In this document: positions 37,322-48,916 of the stretch, one piece after another
How the letters are laid out: each line of letters begins with the position of its first letter
Position numbering within the stretch: the stretch's first letter is position 1
Program-made: the position numbers and the translations under genes
Assembly (NCBI GenBank): GCA_951799425.1
Contig: OX637393.1
Coordinates: 5,317,001-5,381,000, forward strand
DNA from: Ilex aquifolium
Lineage: Eukaryota > Streptophyta > Magnoliopsida > Aquifoliales > Aquifoliaceae
Reading direction: 5' to 3'
DNA: 64,000 nucleotides
The notes under the pieces: model-generated
What the model saw: only the letters and a program-made list of their open reading frames with translations
Told to the model about the DNA's origin: nothing
Databases searched by the model: none

Positions 37322-38762
37322 CTAGTGACACCAGTGAATCCTCCGATGAGTAGCTGTATCACCCCACAAGAAACGTGTGAACAACCTCTCTAACTGGTGA
37401 AAAACATCCGCAGGAGGCCTCAACACGTGAAACAAGTGAATTGGCATCGACGCGAGCACATGACGAATCAGAGTGAGCTTACCTCCAAAGGAGAGCAATC
37501 GATTCGCCCATCTAGAAATCCGATCGTGCACCTTCCGAATCATCTCATCAAAGTACGAGATCCGGAGATGACCCAAGTAGATAGGGCACCCCAGATAAAT
37601 AAACGGAAGGTCACGCTTCTGAAAACCAGTGGTCTGCCGTGCAATCACCTCTCTAGAATGCGAGGCACGCGAACTGATATAGAAACTGCTCTTGGCCTGA
37701 CTGACTAACTGACCAGAGACAGCCTCATAGTGATGAAGAAAATCCATAACTCGCTGCAAGCTCGACCGGCACCCATTAGCAAAAATAATAATGTCATCCG
37801 CAAAAGCCAAATGGGAAACCGAAACCCCAACTCCAGTACTATAAGCCACCCTCGAAAATCGAGCATACAAAGAGTCCAAGCCTCGAGAGAGATACTCTGC
37901 TGCTATGATGAACAAATAAGGAGAAAGTGGGTCACCCTGCCGCAACCCCCCCTGCGACTGGAAAAAGTCCTGACTGACTCCATTCACCATCACAGAAAAC
38001 CACGGCCCCCAGATAGCCCGCCGAACCAAAGAAATTCAGCCCTCAGAGAACCCAAAAGCCCGCAACATCTGGAGAATGAATGTCTAAGACATCCTGTCAT
38101 ATGCCTTAGTCATATCTAGCTTCAGCACGACATTCCCCCCCCCGGGAACCTCTCCCCAAATCATGAACCAACTCCTGAGCCAAAAGTACACTGTCCTGCA
38201 ATACTCGACCCGGCACAAACCCACTCTGTGTCGGTGATATGATACGCGGCAACAAGGACGACAGACGAGAAACGAGGATCTTCGTCAACACCTTGTTGGT
38301 CACGTTACATAAACTGATCGGCCGAAAATCTGCCCAAGTCGAAGGTGACTCCTTCTTGGATAAAAGTACTACCAACGTACTCATGAATCCTCGAGGCATA
38401 GGAGAACCCCGAAAGTAATCCTGAACTGCAGCTAGCAAATCTGCTCCCACAATGTCCCAACAAAACTGATAAAAGCGACTGCAAAATCCATCCGGCCCTG
38501 GCCCACTATCAGAATCAATAGAGAACACGACCTGTCTCACCTCCTCCAAAGTCGGCATAGCACACAACCCAGCATCATCTGCATCAGTCACAATAGTTGG
38601 AATAGCCGAAAAGTCTGCAATCTCAACCTGACCGGCCCCCACAGAGAACAATCCCTGAAAAAAGGAAACTGCTGAAGCACCAATAGCCCTAGGCTCAGCA
38701 ATCCACTCTGCATCATCACCCCGGATCCGATGGATTGAAAGAACATGCCGCTTCTTCCTCAC
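37322..38762 (-). pseudogene. LINE reverse transcriptase
   Basis: Two frames: 38762-38106 with FRPISLCNVTNKVLTKILVS and SPTQSGFVPGR, and 38029-37322 with GLRQGDPLSPYLFIIAAEYL and the catalytic LAFADDIIIF. The break near 38100 falls in the conserved block that should contain KAYDR-type residues. Family: plant L1-clade LINE. Confidence 0.9.
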
Positions 38763-38937
38763 TGAAGCATGAAAGAAGCGGGTGTTCGAATCCCCCTCTC
38801 GAAGCCAGCGGACACGGGATTACTGTCTCATAAAGGACTCCTCACACTGTAATGCCTGCTGCAACTCAGCCCTGGCCTGATGAAGGGTAGCCCGATCTGA
38901 AGGAGACCCTGATTGATCATGAGCCACCTCTCTCCTA

Positions 38938-39978
38938 CTAACCTCGGCCTCTGCCTCTTGAACTCGCTGAAACACATTGCCGAACACTTCCTTGTTCCAG
39001 ACCTTTAGGGTTTGTTTCAACCGAATAAGCTTCGATTGAGATACTCTGCATCCCCGAAGCGAACACAGGAAGGATCCAGCTCTGCCGCACAACCTCTAGA
39101 AAATCTCTGTGCCTGGTCCAAGTGTGAAGAAACTTGAACCGGCTCGCACCTCTGCTCTGACGCTGATATCCAGAAATCTGTAGTGGTGAATGATCTGAAC
39201 AAGTCCGATTCAGGTGAGCCACCCGAAATACAGAAAAATAAGAACTCCACTGAGCATTCACCACTACTCTATCCAATCTCCTCCAAGTACGTCCATTCGT
39301 TCATGTGAAGGGAGTACCCTCAAACCCAGCATCCTCCAAACCACTGGACATCAAAGCTAGGGAGAAGGCATCAATAGCAGACTGAGACTGTGTATGACCT
39401 CCCCGTATCTCAGAATGGGACTCAACTACGTTAAAATCCCCACCAACCATCCACGGACCATCATGAATGCTCCCAAACTGTGTCAAAGAATCCCACAAAC
39501 CCTGCCGAACAGAAGCTACGCAACTAGCATACACAAAAGAAACAAAAACTGGATCTGGTAAGGAAGAATGTCGCACCTGGCAGTGAACCACCTGACCATC
39601 GTCCTGAAGAACCTCCAACCGAAAAGGGGAAGACCAAAAGACCCAAATCTTCCCCGAAATAGAACAAAAACAGTGCTCCATGTGCAAACGAATCCGAAAA
39701 GACTCCAACCGATCTCGGTCAACAAAAGGCTCCAAAATACAAAACATCGATAAGTGGTGTGAGCGGATCAGCTTCCTGAGCCTTCTAATCGAAGAGGCCT
39801 GGCTGATCCCTCTGATGTTCCATATGAGCGTACTAATTATCAGAAAGGAGTGGAAGAACCACACTAAGCGTCCCTCGACCAGGCCTACCACCTTTACCTC
39901 CTCTGCATGCTCTACCTCCTCTACTAATGCGCTGAGATCTACACAACGGGACCTGCCAATCGGACTGTGAAGCATCAT
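38938..39978 (-). pseudogene. LINE AP-type endonuclease
   Basis: 39978-39301 contains LIWNIRG, ILEPF and VGGDFNVV; after a frame change at about 39300, 39276-38938 contains CSDHSPL. Together these are the catalytic motifs of the exonuclease/endonuclease/phosphatase fold that nicks target DNA. The motifs remain but the frame does not. Confidence 0.85.
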
Positions 39979-40132
39979 AAGGCACTAAAGCTCCTCCAGG
40001 CTGAGAAAGGCCCTCTTGCGGATCAGAAAAGGATCCAACATCACTACCCAATGACTCATCAGATGATATATCTCCAGTAGAGTGACTCTGAACCCCAGAA
40101 GATAATCTAGGGTTGAGAGGAATATTAGTCAA
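39833..40132 (-). pseudogene. Possible end of LINE ORF1
   Basis: A 99-codon frame (MTNIPLNPRLSSGV...) rich in Ser, Gly and Arg, with a basic GGRACRGGKGGRPGRG patch, just upstream of the endonuclease and overlapping its 5' end in another frame. Position and basic character fit the tail of ORF1; sequence alone does not prove it. Confidence 0.4.
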
Positions 40133-40270
40133 GGTGGTACAATCCGTGGGTCGACTAGAAGTCCCAACACTCTTATGTTGTTAGTGAAACCATTTGTACG
40201 GATTGAGAAAAATAAAAAAAAGTGGCAGGTGGGTTAAGGAGTAACGGCTTTTTTTTTTTCCAACAGTTAT

Positions 40271-40455
40271 AGGTGTCTAGGTTAATTTATACGCACCTCG
40301 ATTAATTTTTTTTGGGTCCGGTCAAATGCAAGCCATCTACGCCGGAATTACGGAATTTACGAGAGATAAATCTCTTATAATTGCCAAGATTCGAACTTAG
40401 AACGTCTGAGTTTATAACTCATCTTTATTACCACTTGAACTAACGATTGAGATTT
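40271..40455 (-). mobile_element. tRNA-derived SINE
   Basis: Minus strand: box A-like TAGTTCAAGTGG, then box B-like AGTTCGAATCTT, a body, and the 3' segment GACCGGACCC...TCGAGGTGCG...AGACACC seen in many plant SINEs. The order and spacing are those of a nearly complete SINE. Confidence 0.75.
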
Positions 40456-40916
40456 TCTATATTTTTTCATTGTATTTACTCTTTGATTTCTCTCTCTACT
40501 ATATACGTATACTAAGGTTACTCGTTCAATGTATGACAATTGTGTAAAATTAGAATAGATGTTTGAAATATATGCAAACGGATTTATTGTGGGTAAAATA
40601 TAAATATATAAATTTATTGTGATTAAAAAATTATTTAAAATATAAATAAATAAATTTACTATGATTAAAAAATTTACATAAAATTGTAAAATACATTATT
40701 GAATATAAATAATTTGGACCGTTGTTTTACTACTGTATGTTCTGTTTTCTGATATAGACATTCCAGACACGAGAAATGTTATCCATACAAAAATTTTTAT
40801 CAAATGAATTGGCAGCTCTAGATCACTCTTAAACCCACCAAATGTTGATCAAAATATTTTTGATTGGATATAAAGTTACCAACTCATTTGGTAAATCACT
40901 TTTTGATAAAATTTTA

Positions 40917-41272
40917 GGAGAATTACATTCAGACCTCCTAAGGTTTGTCACTTAATCACTCAGACCTCCTAACATTTGAACTATTACACACAAATCCCCT
41001 AAAGTTTGTATGCGTGTAACACTTAGACCCCTGTAAATATATTAGTAAATAAATTACACCCAGACCCCCTGAAGTTTGTAAATATTTATTACTTAGACCC
41101 CTTAAGTTTAAAATATTATACTTAGACAAAAAATATTTCAATCAAAGATAGAATATCAAATATTTTAAATTTTACAATTAAAATTCATGTCCTATTGTAT
41201 CATTTATTGAAATAAAATCAAAAATAAAAATTCATTTTTTTCTTAAAAAATCGTAATTAGTATATAATTATA
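40917..41272. mobile_element. Half of a foldback element, cut by Helitron D
   Basis: Starts GGAGAATTACATTC and follows the left arm of the 11152-12453 element block by block ('cacttaatcactcaga', 'agaccccttaagttta', 'agaatatcaaatatttt', 'cttaaaaaatcgtaatta'). It stops exactly at the Helitron D terminus. The right arm is not found beyond the Helitron. Confidence 0.8.
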
Positions 41273-41520
41273 CTAGTAATTGCCCGTGCCTGAAGGCACG
41301 TCCACACAAAAATCCTTTACAACTTAAAAAAAAGTCATCAATTTGAAATAGTTTTTAAGATTGAAATTAAGGTAGTCCCTAATATTTTTCAGAAATTTCG
41401 GCAAAGCCTTTAAAAATAGGAGCCCAAAAAAATTTAAACATGTCTACAGAATTTACGATCATACATAACAATCATCATAATACACCATATCACCACGATT
41501 CAATTCTATTTCCCCCAAAC

Positions 41521-41670
41521 TCATCAATACATACCCAACCACCAAAACAACCAACATTCCATACCCAAAATCATCAATACATACCCAACCACCAAAACAA
41601 CCAATATTCCATACCCAAAACCATCAATACACACTCAACCACCAAAACAGCCATCATTACATACCCAAAA
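41521..41670. repeat. 50-bp minisatellite, three units
   Basis: Three exact-length 50-base units starting 'tcatcaatacatacccaac'. Units 1 and 2 differ by one base; unit 3 is more diverged. Inside Helitron D. Confidence 0.93.
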
Positions 41671-42274
41671 TCATCATAAGCATGTGTAATTAGTTGACTG
41701 TACAAAAATAGAATAAACAAAACACACACATGTACAAAGAGAGAAATATTTTTTATCAACTTCATCTTCTTTATAACTAACACCAAACATGCTTCTATGT
41801 ATACCTGAAAATGATTGAAATATACAAATTATCGTTAATTAGAATCAACATAATTATTGTCATCAAATCCATTACCCTGAATTATCCAAAACAAACTAAT
41901 GAACACACAAATTTGTATGTTAGGGGGCGGGGGATGATTTAGATTGATATAAGTAGGAATTTAGAGAGATGGTAAAAAATTACTAATTTATTTGGGAAAA
42001 GATATGGAGGAGTGTAGAGAATTTATACTACAGAGACGTAACAATCAAATAATCAAGCTCCTATCGAATTTGGCGTGATGTAGAAGAGAAAGAGCACATA
42101 ATATTTCTCTGTATCATTTCAACTAACGTATCAACTGCCTAAGGATTTCAATCATAAATCTTTATTATTCGTAGTGTAATGGTGTGAGTGTGATGTGCGA
42201 GTGTTTGAATGGGTGTAGTTGGGTGTGTAATCTGTGCGTGTTGTGCGCTATCATTGTGCAATATATTATTCTAA

Positions 42275-42278
<4 letters not shown>

Positions 42279-42305
<27 letters not shown>

Positions 42306-42318
42306 TTGTGTGTGTGTC
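42279..42318. repeat. (TG)n microsatellite
   Basis: About 40 bases of TG dinucleotide with one interruption, inside Helitron D. Confidence 0.93.
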
Positions 42319-44311
42319 TGTCTATGTGTCTTGTGTGCGTGTCTGAGAAGTAGAGATAGACAAAGAAAGTGAGTAAAAGAGGGAATTAACCTGTGTGTAC
42401 AACTCAATAATGTGCGTTAGTGCCTAAATTAAGGATGTTTTTGTCACTTGGATCCAAACCTACTGATGAAATACCTACCTGCCTACGAATTTTATGGGCA
42501 TTAACCCTTTGTAATTGTACATTGGTGTTATAATCCCACTGTACATATGATAGGTCATTCCTGGAGAAGAATATTGTAACATAGATCATGTCCAGTAGAC
42601 TGCATTGCAGATTGATGATCTGATGTTGCAGTATGTTGTTTAAGCTATTGCCACTTCAAAATTTACCAAGCTTATTTGAAAGAATATAACATTCAAACCA
42701 ATTGAACATTCAAAACAATTTAACATTCAATTTGATAAATTTATTTGAAAAAAAAAACACAAATTAACACCCAAATGAACACAATTGAACCAATTGAACA
42801 TTCAAAAAACCCAAACTATAACATTCGAACCAATTGAACATTCGCAAAACTATAACATTTGAACCAATTGAACATTCGAAAAACCCAAACTATAACATTC
42901 AAACCAATTGATCATTCAAAACAATTTAACATTCGATTTGTTAGATTTATTTGAAAAAAAAAACATAACTTATTATAAGTAGCATGACATATTTGTTCAG
43001 CATGTATATAGCAAACCATGGACAGTTATGAGAACTCAACATATAGGAATATTAGTAAACTGTAGATCATCATATAAGCATGAAATCAAATGGTCAACAT
43101 AAAAAGTTAAACCCAACAACATAAAGAAGCACAACTTGAGTAGTAAGACAATAAAAGAGAACCCTTCTTGGTCTACAACAACAACAAACATAAGTTCTAA
43201 ATTTCAAAATGTAAAAATTCTAAATTTGACACAAACCAAGGCAAAGGAATGGCAATAAAACATCAAATTGAATAAGCACAACTCCTAAACAAAGAGATAT
43301 GTAACTTCAATGGTACCAATGGAACAACAATCAATTCAAGCACAAAATCATAATTTTCACTCAAGCATACAATTCCCTATTCAAGAAAAAAAAAAAAAAA
43401 TCCTATAATCCTAATTCCAATCTAAATTATAGCTCCAATTACTCCGAATCTCAATTGAATCACATAATTCCCAACTACTCCAAAAAAAGTTTAAAGAGTA
43501 ATCCTAATTCCAATGTTTAGTTTAAATTACTCTCAAATACTAATTCCAATAATCCCATAATCCTAATCAAACTACATTCAAATTGAACTTAATCAAACCA
43601 CATTCAAATTGAACCTAATCAATCCAAATTCAAAGTGAACCTAATGAAACCAAGTTCAAAACTTGTCTAACCAAATAGGCTTTCATGGGATTGGTGAACC
43701 CACCTCACAATAAAAGTTAACAATCATGATCCACATTTTCAATGCAAAATAAGTACTTTGTTTCAAAACTTTTTTCCTAAATTTCATTAAGTTAATTGAA
43801 ATTAAAGAATAATATTCAAGACCCATATTTTTATCCCGATGGTAAAGTAAACATCAAAAGATTTCTTCACTAAAACCCTTATGAATACATAAAAAGATTT
43901 TGAAGAGTCAAACTAAATACTTATAGGAACTCTTATATAAGTAAAATAGAGGGGGGCTTTTGAAATTTTTTGGGGAGGAAAGGACACATAGACTACACTG
44001 ATTTTGATTTTTTCAAATACCAAATTAAAACCAAAACATTGAAAACAATCTGTAAGTGATTTGCTCAAACAACATCTAACGTATACCAAGACATCTAATT
44101 GTTTGAGCAGCTTCAAGTAACGAAACCTGAGCAGCTTCAAGTAACGAAACCAACCATCTAATTGTTTGAACAATACCAAGACAATACACCAAAGCAACTA
44201 AAGCAAAGCACCTTGACTATGAAACAAAACAGAACCCACCTATGAAACCCCCAAAACCGTGATAAATTGATCTCTGAAACAAAACAAAACCCCCAAAACA
44301 GTGTGTTTGTC

Positions 44312-44313
<2 letters not shown>

Positions 44314-44361
<48 letters not shown>
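44314..44361. repeat. (GA)n microsatellite
   Basis: About 48 uninterrupted bases of GA dinucleotide, 300 bases inside the 5' end of Helitron D. Confidence 0.93.
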
Positions 44362-44362
<1 letters not shown>

Positions 44363-44726
44363 GTACCTGGGCAGCGAGAGAGGAGAGATAGGAGATCTGT
44401 GATGTAGAGGAGCTGGATGACGATGCAGATGGTTTAGCGAAGAGAGAGAGGTTTGGTTTGAGTTATGGGTAGCGTGTGTGTGTTGTTAAAGTGGGCGGGA
44501 GGATGAATTTGGGTGGGATATAATATGGGTCATTGGATATAATTAGATGAGTCTAGATGAAATCTGAACCGTTTATTTAAATTTCAATTAAATCCTAGCC
44601 ATTGTTCTGCTTTTCTAAATTAGGGGAGTTTATTTCAATTGGAAAATTTTGAATTAGTATAGATTATCTCGTTGGGTTCGGCTACAGCAACTTTGACAAG
44701 AACATCCTTGAGTCCTTCTAAGCCCT

Positions 44727-45751
44727 TGAATTAGGATGCAATATAGATTCAAATCAATAAAATCATCACTTTTTTTTTTGTTCCAAGAAAAAAAAAAAAT
44801 ACAGCTCGTTATAATGAAGGTCCCCTATTTGGTTCAAATAGAGCAACCTATAATCGATAGTAACATGTGGTAGTTAACCCACATCAGTTAATTCAATGGT
44901 TGAATAAAAGTTAAAATGTGAACTTACATGTCTTGATTTTGAGTTTTATTTGTTTCATAAATTGCTGGTAATATTGATGTGCATGATTCCCAAATGATTG
45001 CATATATTGAATGTGAATGTTATAACGATGAGTCTGGAAAAATGAGTAGATGATGATAATAATTATAATCTATCTCTGTTAATCTATTTTGGATATAATT
45101 TACCTAATTTACATGTCTTAGACATGAATACATCAAACGTTGTACCCAATACACACGACCCAACATTTAATCTGATTTGGGAGAGGTAATACCACCATTA
45201 ATTATGGATGGTCCAATACCAAAACTCGAACTCTCAACATATGATTTCGAATAATGAAGTACTTGCGATCGATCAATGACCTTCTTAACCTTACAGATAA
45301 GTCCAAAGAGAAGCATTCGTTACATAAAACTGGCCTTTCATACACACAAAATTTATGCATACACAATAATACCCTCATTTATTTTTTAGGCTATTATACT
45401 CTAAAGAGGGCCTTCCAATGGTACAATCAATACAAGGAGGTGGCACAACAGTATTTTCTTCCACCATCAAGAACTAGGGCAACAACGAACATGGTACAAA
45501 ACACACTATTTATACAATACTACTTGCATCATATCGCCGTGACCAATTTTCTAGGGCTAATTCACTATTATCATTCGATTCGTAATGGTCCATGGCGTTA
45601 GACAGAATCCACTACCAATGTAATGATAACAGCGAGATCAACTTATCAAATTGCATCAGACGATTAGATTTAAGTAGTATTAATATTTATTGAAGATATA
45701 ACCCGAAATCATGATATAATATATCATTTTTATTAAGATCACCAATGAACT
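44727..45751. repeat. 2OGD 3' flank, copy B of segmental duplication
   Basis: Collinear with 14541-15437, followed directly by the duplicated exon 4. It contains about 85 bases around 45140-45225 absent from copy A. No gene of its own. Confidence 0.8.
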
Positions 45752-46018
45752 TCAAATGGTGTGACTTTCTGAATTTTTCAGCTTCATGTGCTCCAGATAT
45801 GACTTCCCATCGAGCTTATGAGAGAGGAAGTCTTTAAAGTAGTTATCCATTGTAATCTTTTTGAATAATGGAGGGTTCTGTGGGTTTATCAGAATGTTTG
45901 CTGGTCCAATCTCGGCTTCAAATTTAGGGTTGAAAAACATAGCAATGGAGATTCTTTCTTTCACTGCATTCACCATAACCCTGTGCTCGATGCTCTTGTA
46001 CATACCATTACTGAGGAT
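45752..46018 (-). pseudogene. Orphan exon 4 of a second 2OGD copy (B)
   Basis: 267 bases, the same length as exon 4 of copy A, with AG acceptor and stop conserved. It encodes ILSNGMYKSIEHRVMVNAVK and ends NSESHTI, differing from copy A at about 16 of 88 residues. The distal metal-binding His (SIEHR) and Arg-x-Ser (ERISIAMF) are present. Exons 1-3 of this copy are not found between 46 kb and the window end; transposons occupy that space. Either they lie beyond 64 kb or they are lost. The exon itself is undamaged. Confidence 0.85.
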
Positions 46019-46232
46019 CTGCATAATCATATAATAATAGGAAAGTAAAACAATACGCACATTAGGTCCCATTAATGGATGTCTGGCACTTTCCGAGGAA
46101 AAAAATGATGAACTGGAAAGTTGACCTATTAATGGACTTTATTTTAATTCAAATCCGATTCTCATTCGAAATCCAATTGGACGGATATGAATTGATTTAT
46201 TGACCAAATATCCAAATCAGAGTTAGTTATTA

Positions 46233-47468
46233 GGGAAAATTTGATCTACACCCCCTCTAAATAGGTATATCTTCAACGACATCCCCTGCCTTTTTTGAAA
46301 TTTCACTGACCTCCCCTGTCAGTGTTGGTCAGCTAACAAACGTGACGGAAACACACGTTTTACTATTTTACCCATGAATTTTATAAAGATTTACATATTC
46401 ACCAATTATTTTTCATTAAACTATATATAAATACATATTCCTATTTCCTGTAAGTATGAGCATGTTTGTTTGCCGGATATATGAGGTATTAGGAAGTGTG
46501 ATAGAGTAAATAGTACTTGGGGCTCACTTATTACCTTGTTTGGTTGGTATTTTTTGTGCAATACTATTTTTCGGGTTACAATACCAACCCAGTTTGTACA
46601 GTAACATTTATCCCTTGCACATAACTTTAATGAATATCACATGCCCGGTGGTATTATTTGCTGGTATAAATCCACCAATGGTACAAGCAAGAAAAATGAC
46701 ACAAATACCCTCCTCTATAGAGTTTACATATAAAAAATTTATTTTGAATTTTTGCCTTATATTATGTTTAAGTGTACAGTGTCACCGATTTTTTTTTAAA
46801 TTTTTTTAAAAAAAATTTTTAAAATTTTTTCCTTATATTATGTTTAAGCGTACGATGTCACCGTTTTTTTTTTTTAAAAATTTTTTTCTAAAAAAATTAT
46901 TTTGAATTTTTCCCTTGTTTTATATTTAAGCGTACGGTGTCACCAGTTTTTTTTTTAAATTATTTTGAATTTTTTTCTTTGTATTATGTTTAAGCGTACG
47001 GTGTCACTGGTTTTTTTTTTTTTTCTAAAATTTTTTTTAAAAAAAATTATTTTGAATTTTTTCCTTATATTATGTTTAAGCGTACGGTGTCACCGATTCA
47101 TAGCACTAAATTTTTTATTTTTTATGTGGATTTTTACATTATTTTTCACCGATTCATGCTAGGACTAGTGGCTTGGGTTTATTGCCACGTTGTTTTTGCA
47201 GTTAGGTGATTGGGTTGCTGAGGCATGAGAGAGAGAGAAAAGGGGTGAAACAAGGGTTTCATGGGAATAAGAAGGGTAAAATTGGCATTTAATAAAAATT
47301 TTTGTATGACATCAGCACTTTTCTGATGGTCAGTAATGGGTGGTTACGGTAGGGGGTCTAGGTGAAGAGGACATATAAACTAGAAGCAAGTGCAATGAAA
47401 TTTCAGAAAAGGCAGGGGGTGTCGTTGAAGATAGACTTATTTAGAGGGGGTGTAAATGAAATTTTCCC
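46233..47468. mobile_element. TA-flanked inverted-repeat element in intron 3 of copy B
   Basis: Terminal inverted repeats of about 75 bases starting GGGAAAATTT; shared inner blocks are ACACCCCCTCTAAATA and ATCTTCAACGACA. A TA lies on each side (46231-46232 and 47469-47470), as in Tc1/mariner-type insertions. There is no ORF. Copy A of the intron lacks it, so it inserted after the 2OGD duplication. Confidence 0.78.
46740..47105. repeat. Tandem array of a 64-87 base unit, five copies
   Basis: Five copies of a unit containing 'ttatgtttaagcgtacggtg' or a variant followed by tcac and a long T/A-run linker; the 'gtgtcac' motif recurs at about 46779, 46855, 46937, 47001 and 47088. It lies inside the 46233-47468 element. 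Confidence 0.85.
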
Positions 47469-47470
47469 TA

Positions 47471-48085
47471 TTTATTATACTTCTTGGATTCAATTTTAAA
47501 TTATCATTTTCCAATCTGATTATAATTCCGTCCAAATTATATACAAATATATGGACGTATGATGTGATTTATTGATTATTTAATAAAGTTGAGCTAGAAT
47601 TTAGGCGTAATTTTGCCAAAATCATCAAATATCATATTCGAATTGAAATTTTCAAATTGAAAACCTTTACAAATTATTTTCACAAAAATAATTGCTCTAA
47701 AGTTAGAAGCATATAGAATGCATAACATATACTAAGTTCTTGGTGTTAACATACTTGTCTAGGTATCAAGAACTAAAAATGCTGATCGAACTGGCAAAAT
47801 GATGCCAATATCAAAAAACAGATTATCTTCATTTTCTTGACCATCGAGTTAGTACTTTAATAAAATTTATAAAATACCTTGCTTCATCTAATACCCCCTA
47901 ACCTTTGCTATTCTAGGTTGCTTCATCTAATACTCTAAGCATTTATGTATGTGTTTGTATAGATGTTGTGGGTTTGTGACCTTCAATACGGGAATATAAT
48001 TTTCTAGTATTTAGGATATTTCTTAATAGTAGAGATACTAGTGTCATTCTTTAGTAGTTCATGACATTATTTTTAAAATTTGTGT
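47471..48085. repeat. Duplicated intron 3 sequence, copy B
   Basis: Matches the intron 3 sequence of copy A around 15980-16826, including 'actaagttcttggtgttaa', 'aagaactaaaaatgctgatc' and 'gagatactagtgtcatt'-like blocks. Similarity ends near 48085, which marks the duplication edge visible here. Confidence 0.7.
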
Positions 48086-48916
48086 TATAAGTCAGACATA
48101 CACACACACCCCTAATTGCGAACAAATTTTATTCTTAAATTTTTCTTTTTCTTTTTCTTTTTCTTTTTTCCTTCATTAAAGCTCATGTGAAATACAAAGC
48201 TTATATGTACTTTTTAGTTGTGAATGTTTTAATGTTATTTCAATATCGAGTTCTTTGGTCTCCTAGTTCTCTATCTCACAAACTAAGTCTTAGCTTTGCT
48301 AACTACTTCCATACTAAATCTTTCTAATAAATTTATTTGCAGTGCATTTTATAACATTTTATGATTATTCTCTCCCCGAGGTGGTGTAAGATTTCTATAC
48401 CCCTCAGGTTGTGTGAAATCAAACATTTATTTCGGTTCATGATGGTGTAATTCTTTTTGCTACATTAAGTCAACTCAATAATTATCAAATTATAACCATT
48501 TAAATTGCTGAATTATGATAAAATTCGAATTAACTCACTGACCTTAGCATCTTAGTAAAGCAAACACTAATAACATCTTTATCAAGATCTACGAAACCCA
48601 TGAATGACGATCGATGTACACTCGTAATTTTGGATCCAAATCCACTCTAACACTATATTCCGTAAATTCGTTACCCACCATGAATCTAAATGGATCTACC
48701 GCATTCGATAGGGTTTTCCTACCAACCAATACAGGATGAATGATATGACATTGAAACAATTGATATAATCTGATACTATAGTGGATTAGTTATGTCCCTC
48801 TATTGTCTACTTTAAAGTTAAAACATGTTAGGCATGTCATGACTTACGCCACTACCTTAAAAAAGTATTCAAGAGTCTACTAATTCTTCATTGAACATGT
48901 CTAGAAACCACATAAT
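48086..48916. other. AT-rich, no gene seen
   Basis: AT-rich sequence with a 'ctttttctttttc' run near 48145. No exon 3 of 2OGD copy B and no transposon end was recognised. Confidence 0.4.

Larger units (their letters stand above)
35550..40140 (-). mobile_element. Decayed L1-type LINE retrotransposon
   Basis: On the minus strand the order is an ORF1-like tail, endonuclease, reverse transcriptase, zinc-binding region and RNase H, ending in an A-tail at about 35551-35562, about 0.8 kb upstream of the 2OGD start. The reading frame is split by several frameshifts and stops, so the copy is dead. It is markedly richer in GC than its surroundings. The 5' limit near 40140 is where coding resemblance stops; no target-site duplication was identified. 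Confidence 0.9.
41273..44663 (-). mobile_element. Non-autonomous Helitron D (minus strand)
   Basis: Minus-strand 3' end: a perfect 7-bp hairpin (CGTGCCT, loop TC, AGGCACG), 12 bases, CTAG, then host T. The 5' end TCTATACTAATTCAAAA begins at 44663 after a host A. Length is 3391 bp, close to Helitrons B and C. The hairpin core is shared with Helitron C. The interior is non-coding, with a 50-bp minisatellite, (TG)n and (GA)n. No RepHel ORF. Confidence 0.85.

Noticed and set aside
36099..40000. Plus-strand open frames across the LINE
   Set aside because: Shadows of the minus-strand LINE coding sequence in its GC-rich DNA.
41521..41670. Evenly spaced repeats as a CRISPR-like array
   Set aside because: Three contiguous 50-base units with no unique spacers, in a plant Helitron; a minisatellite.
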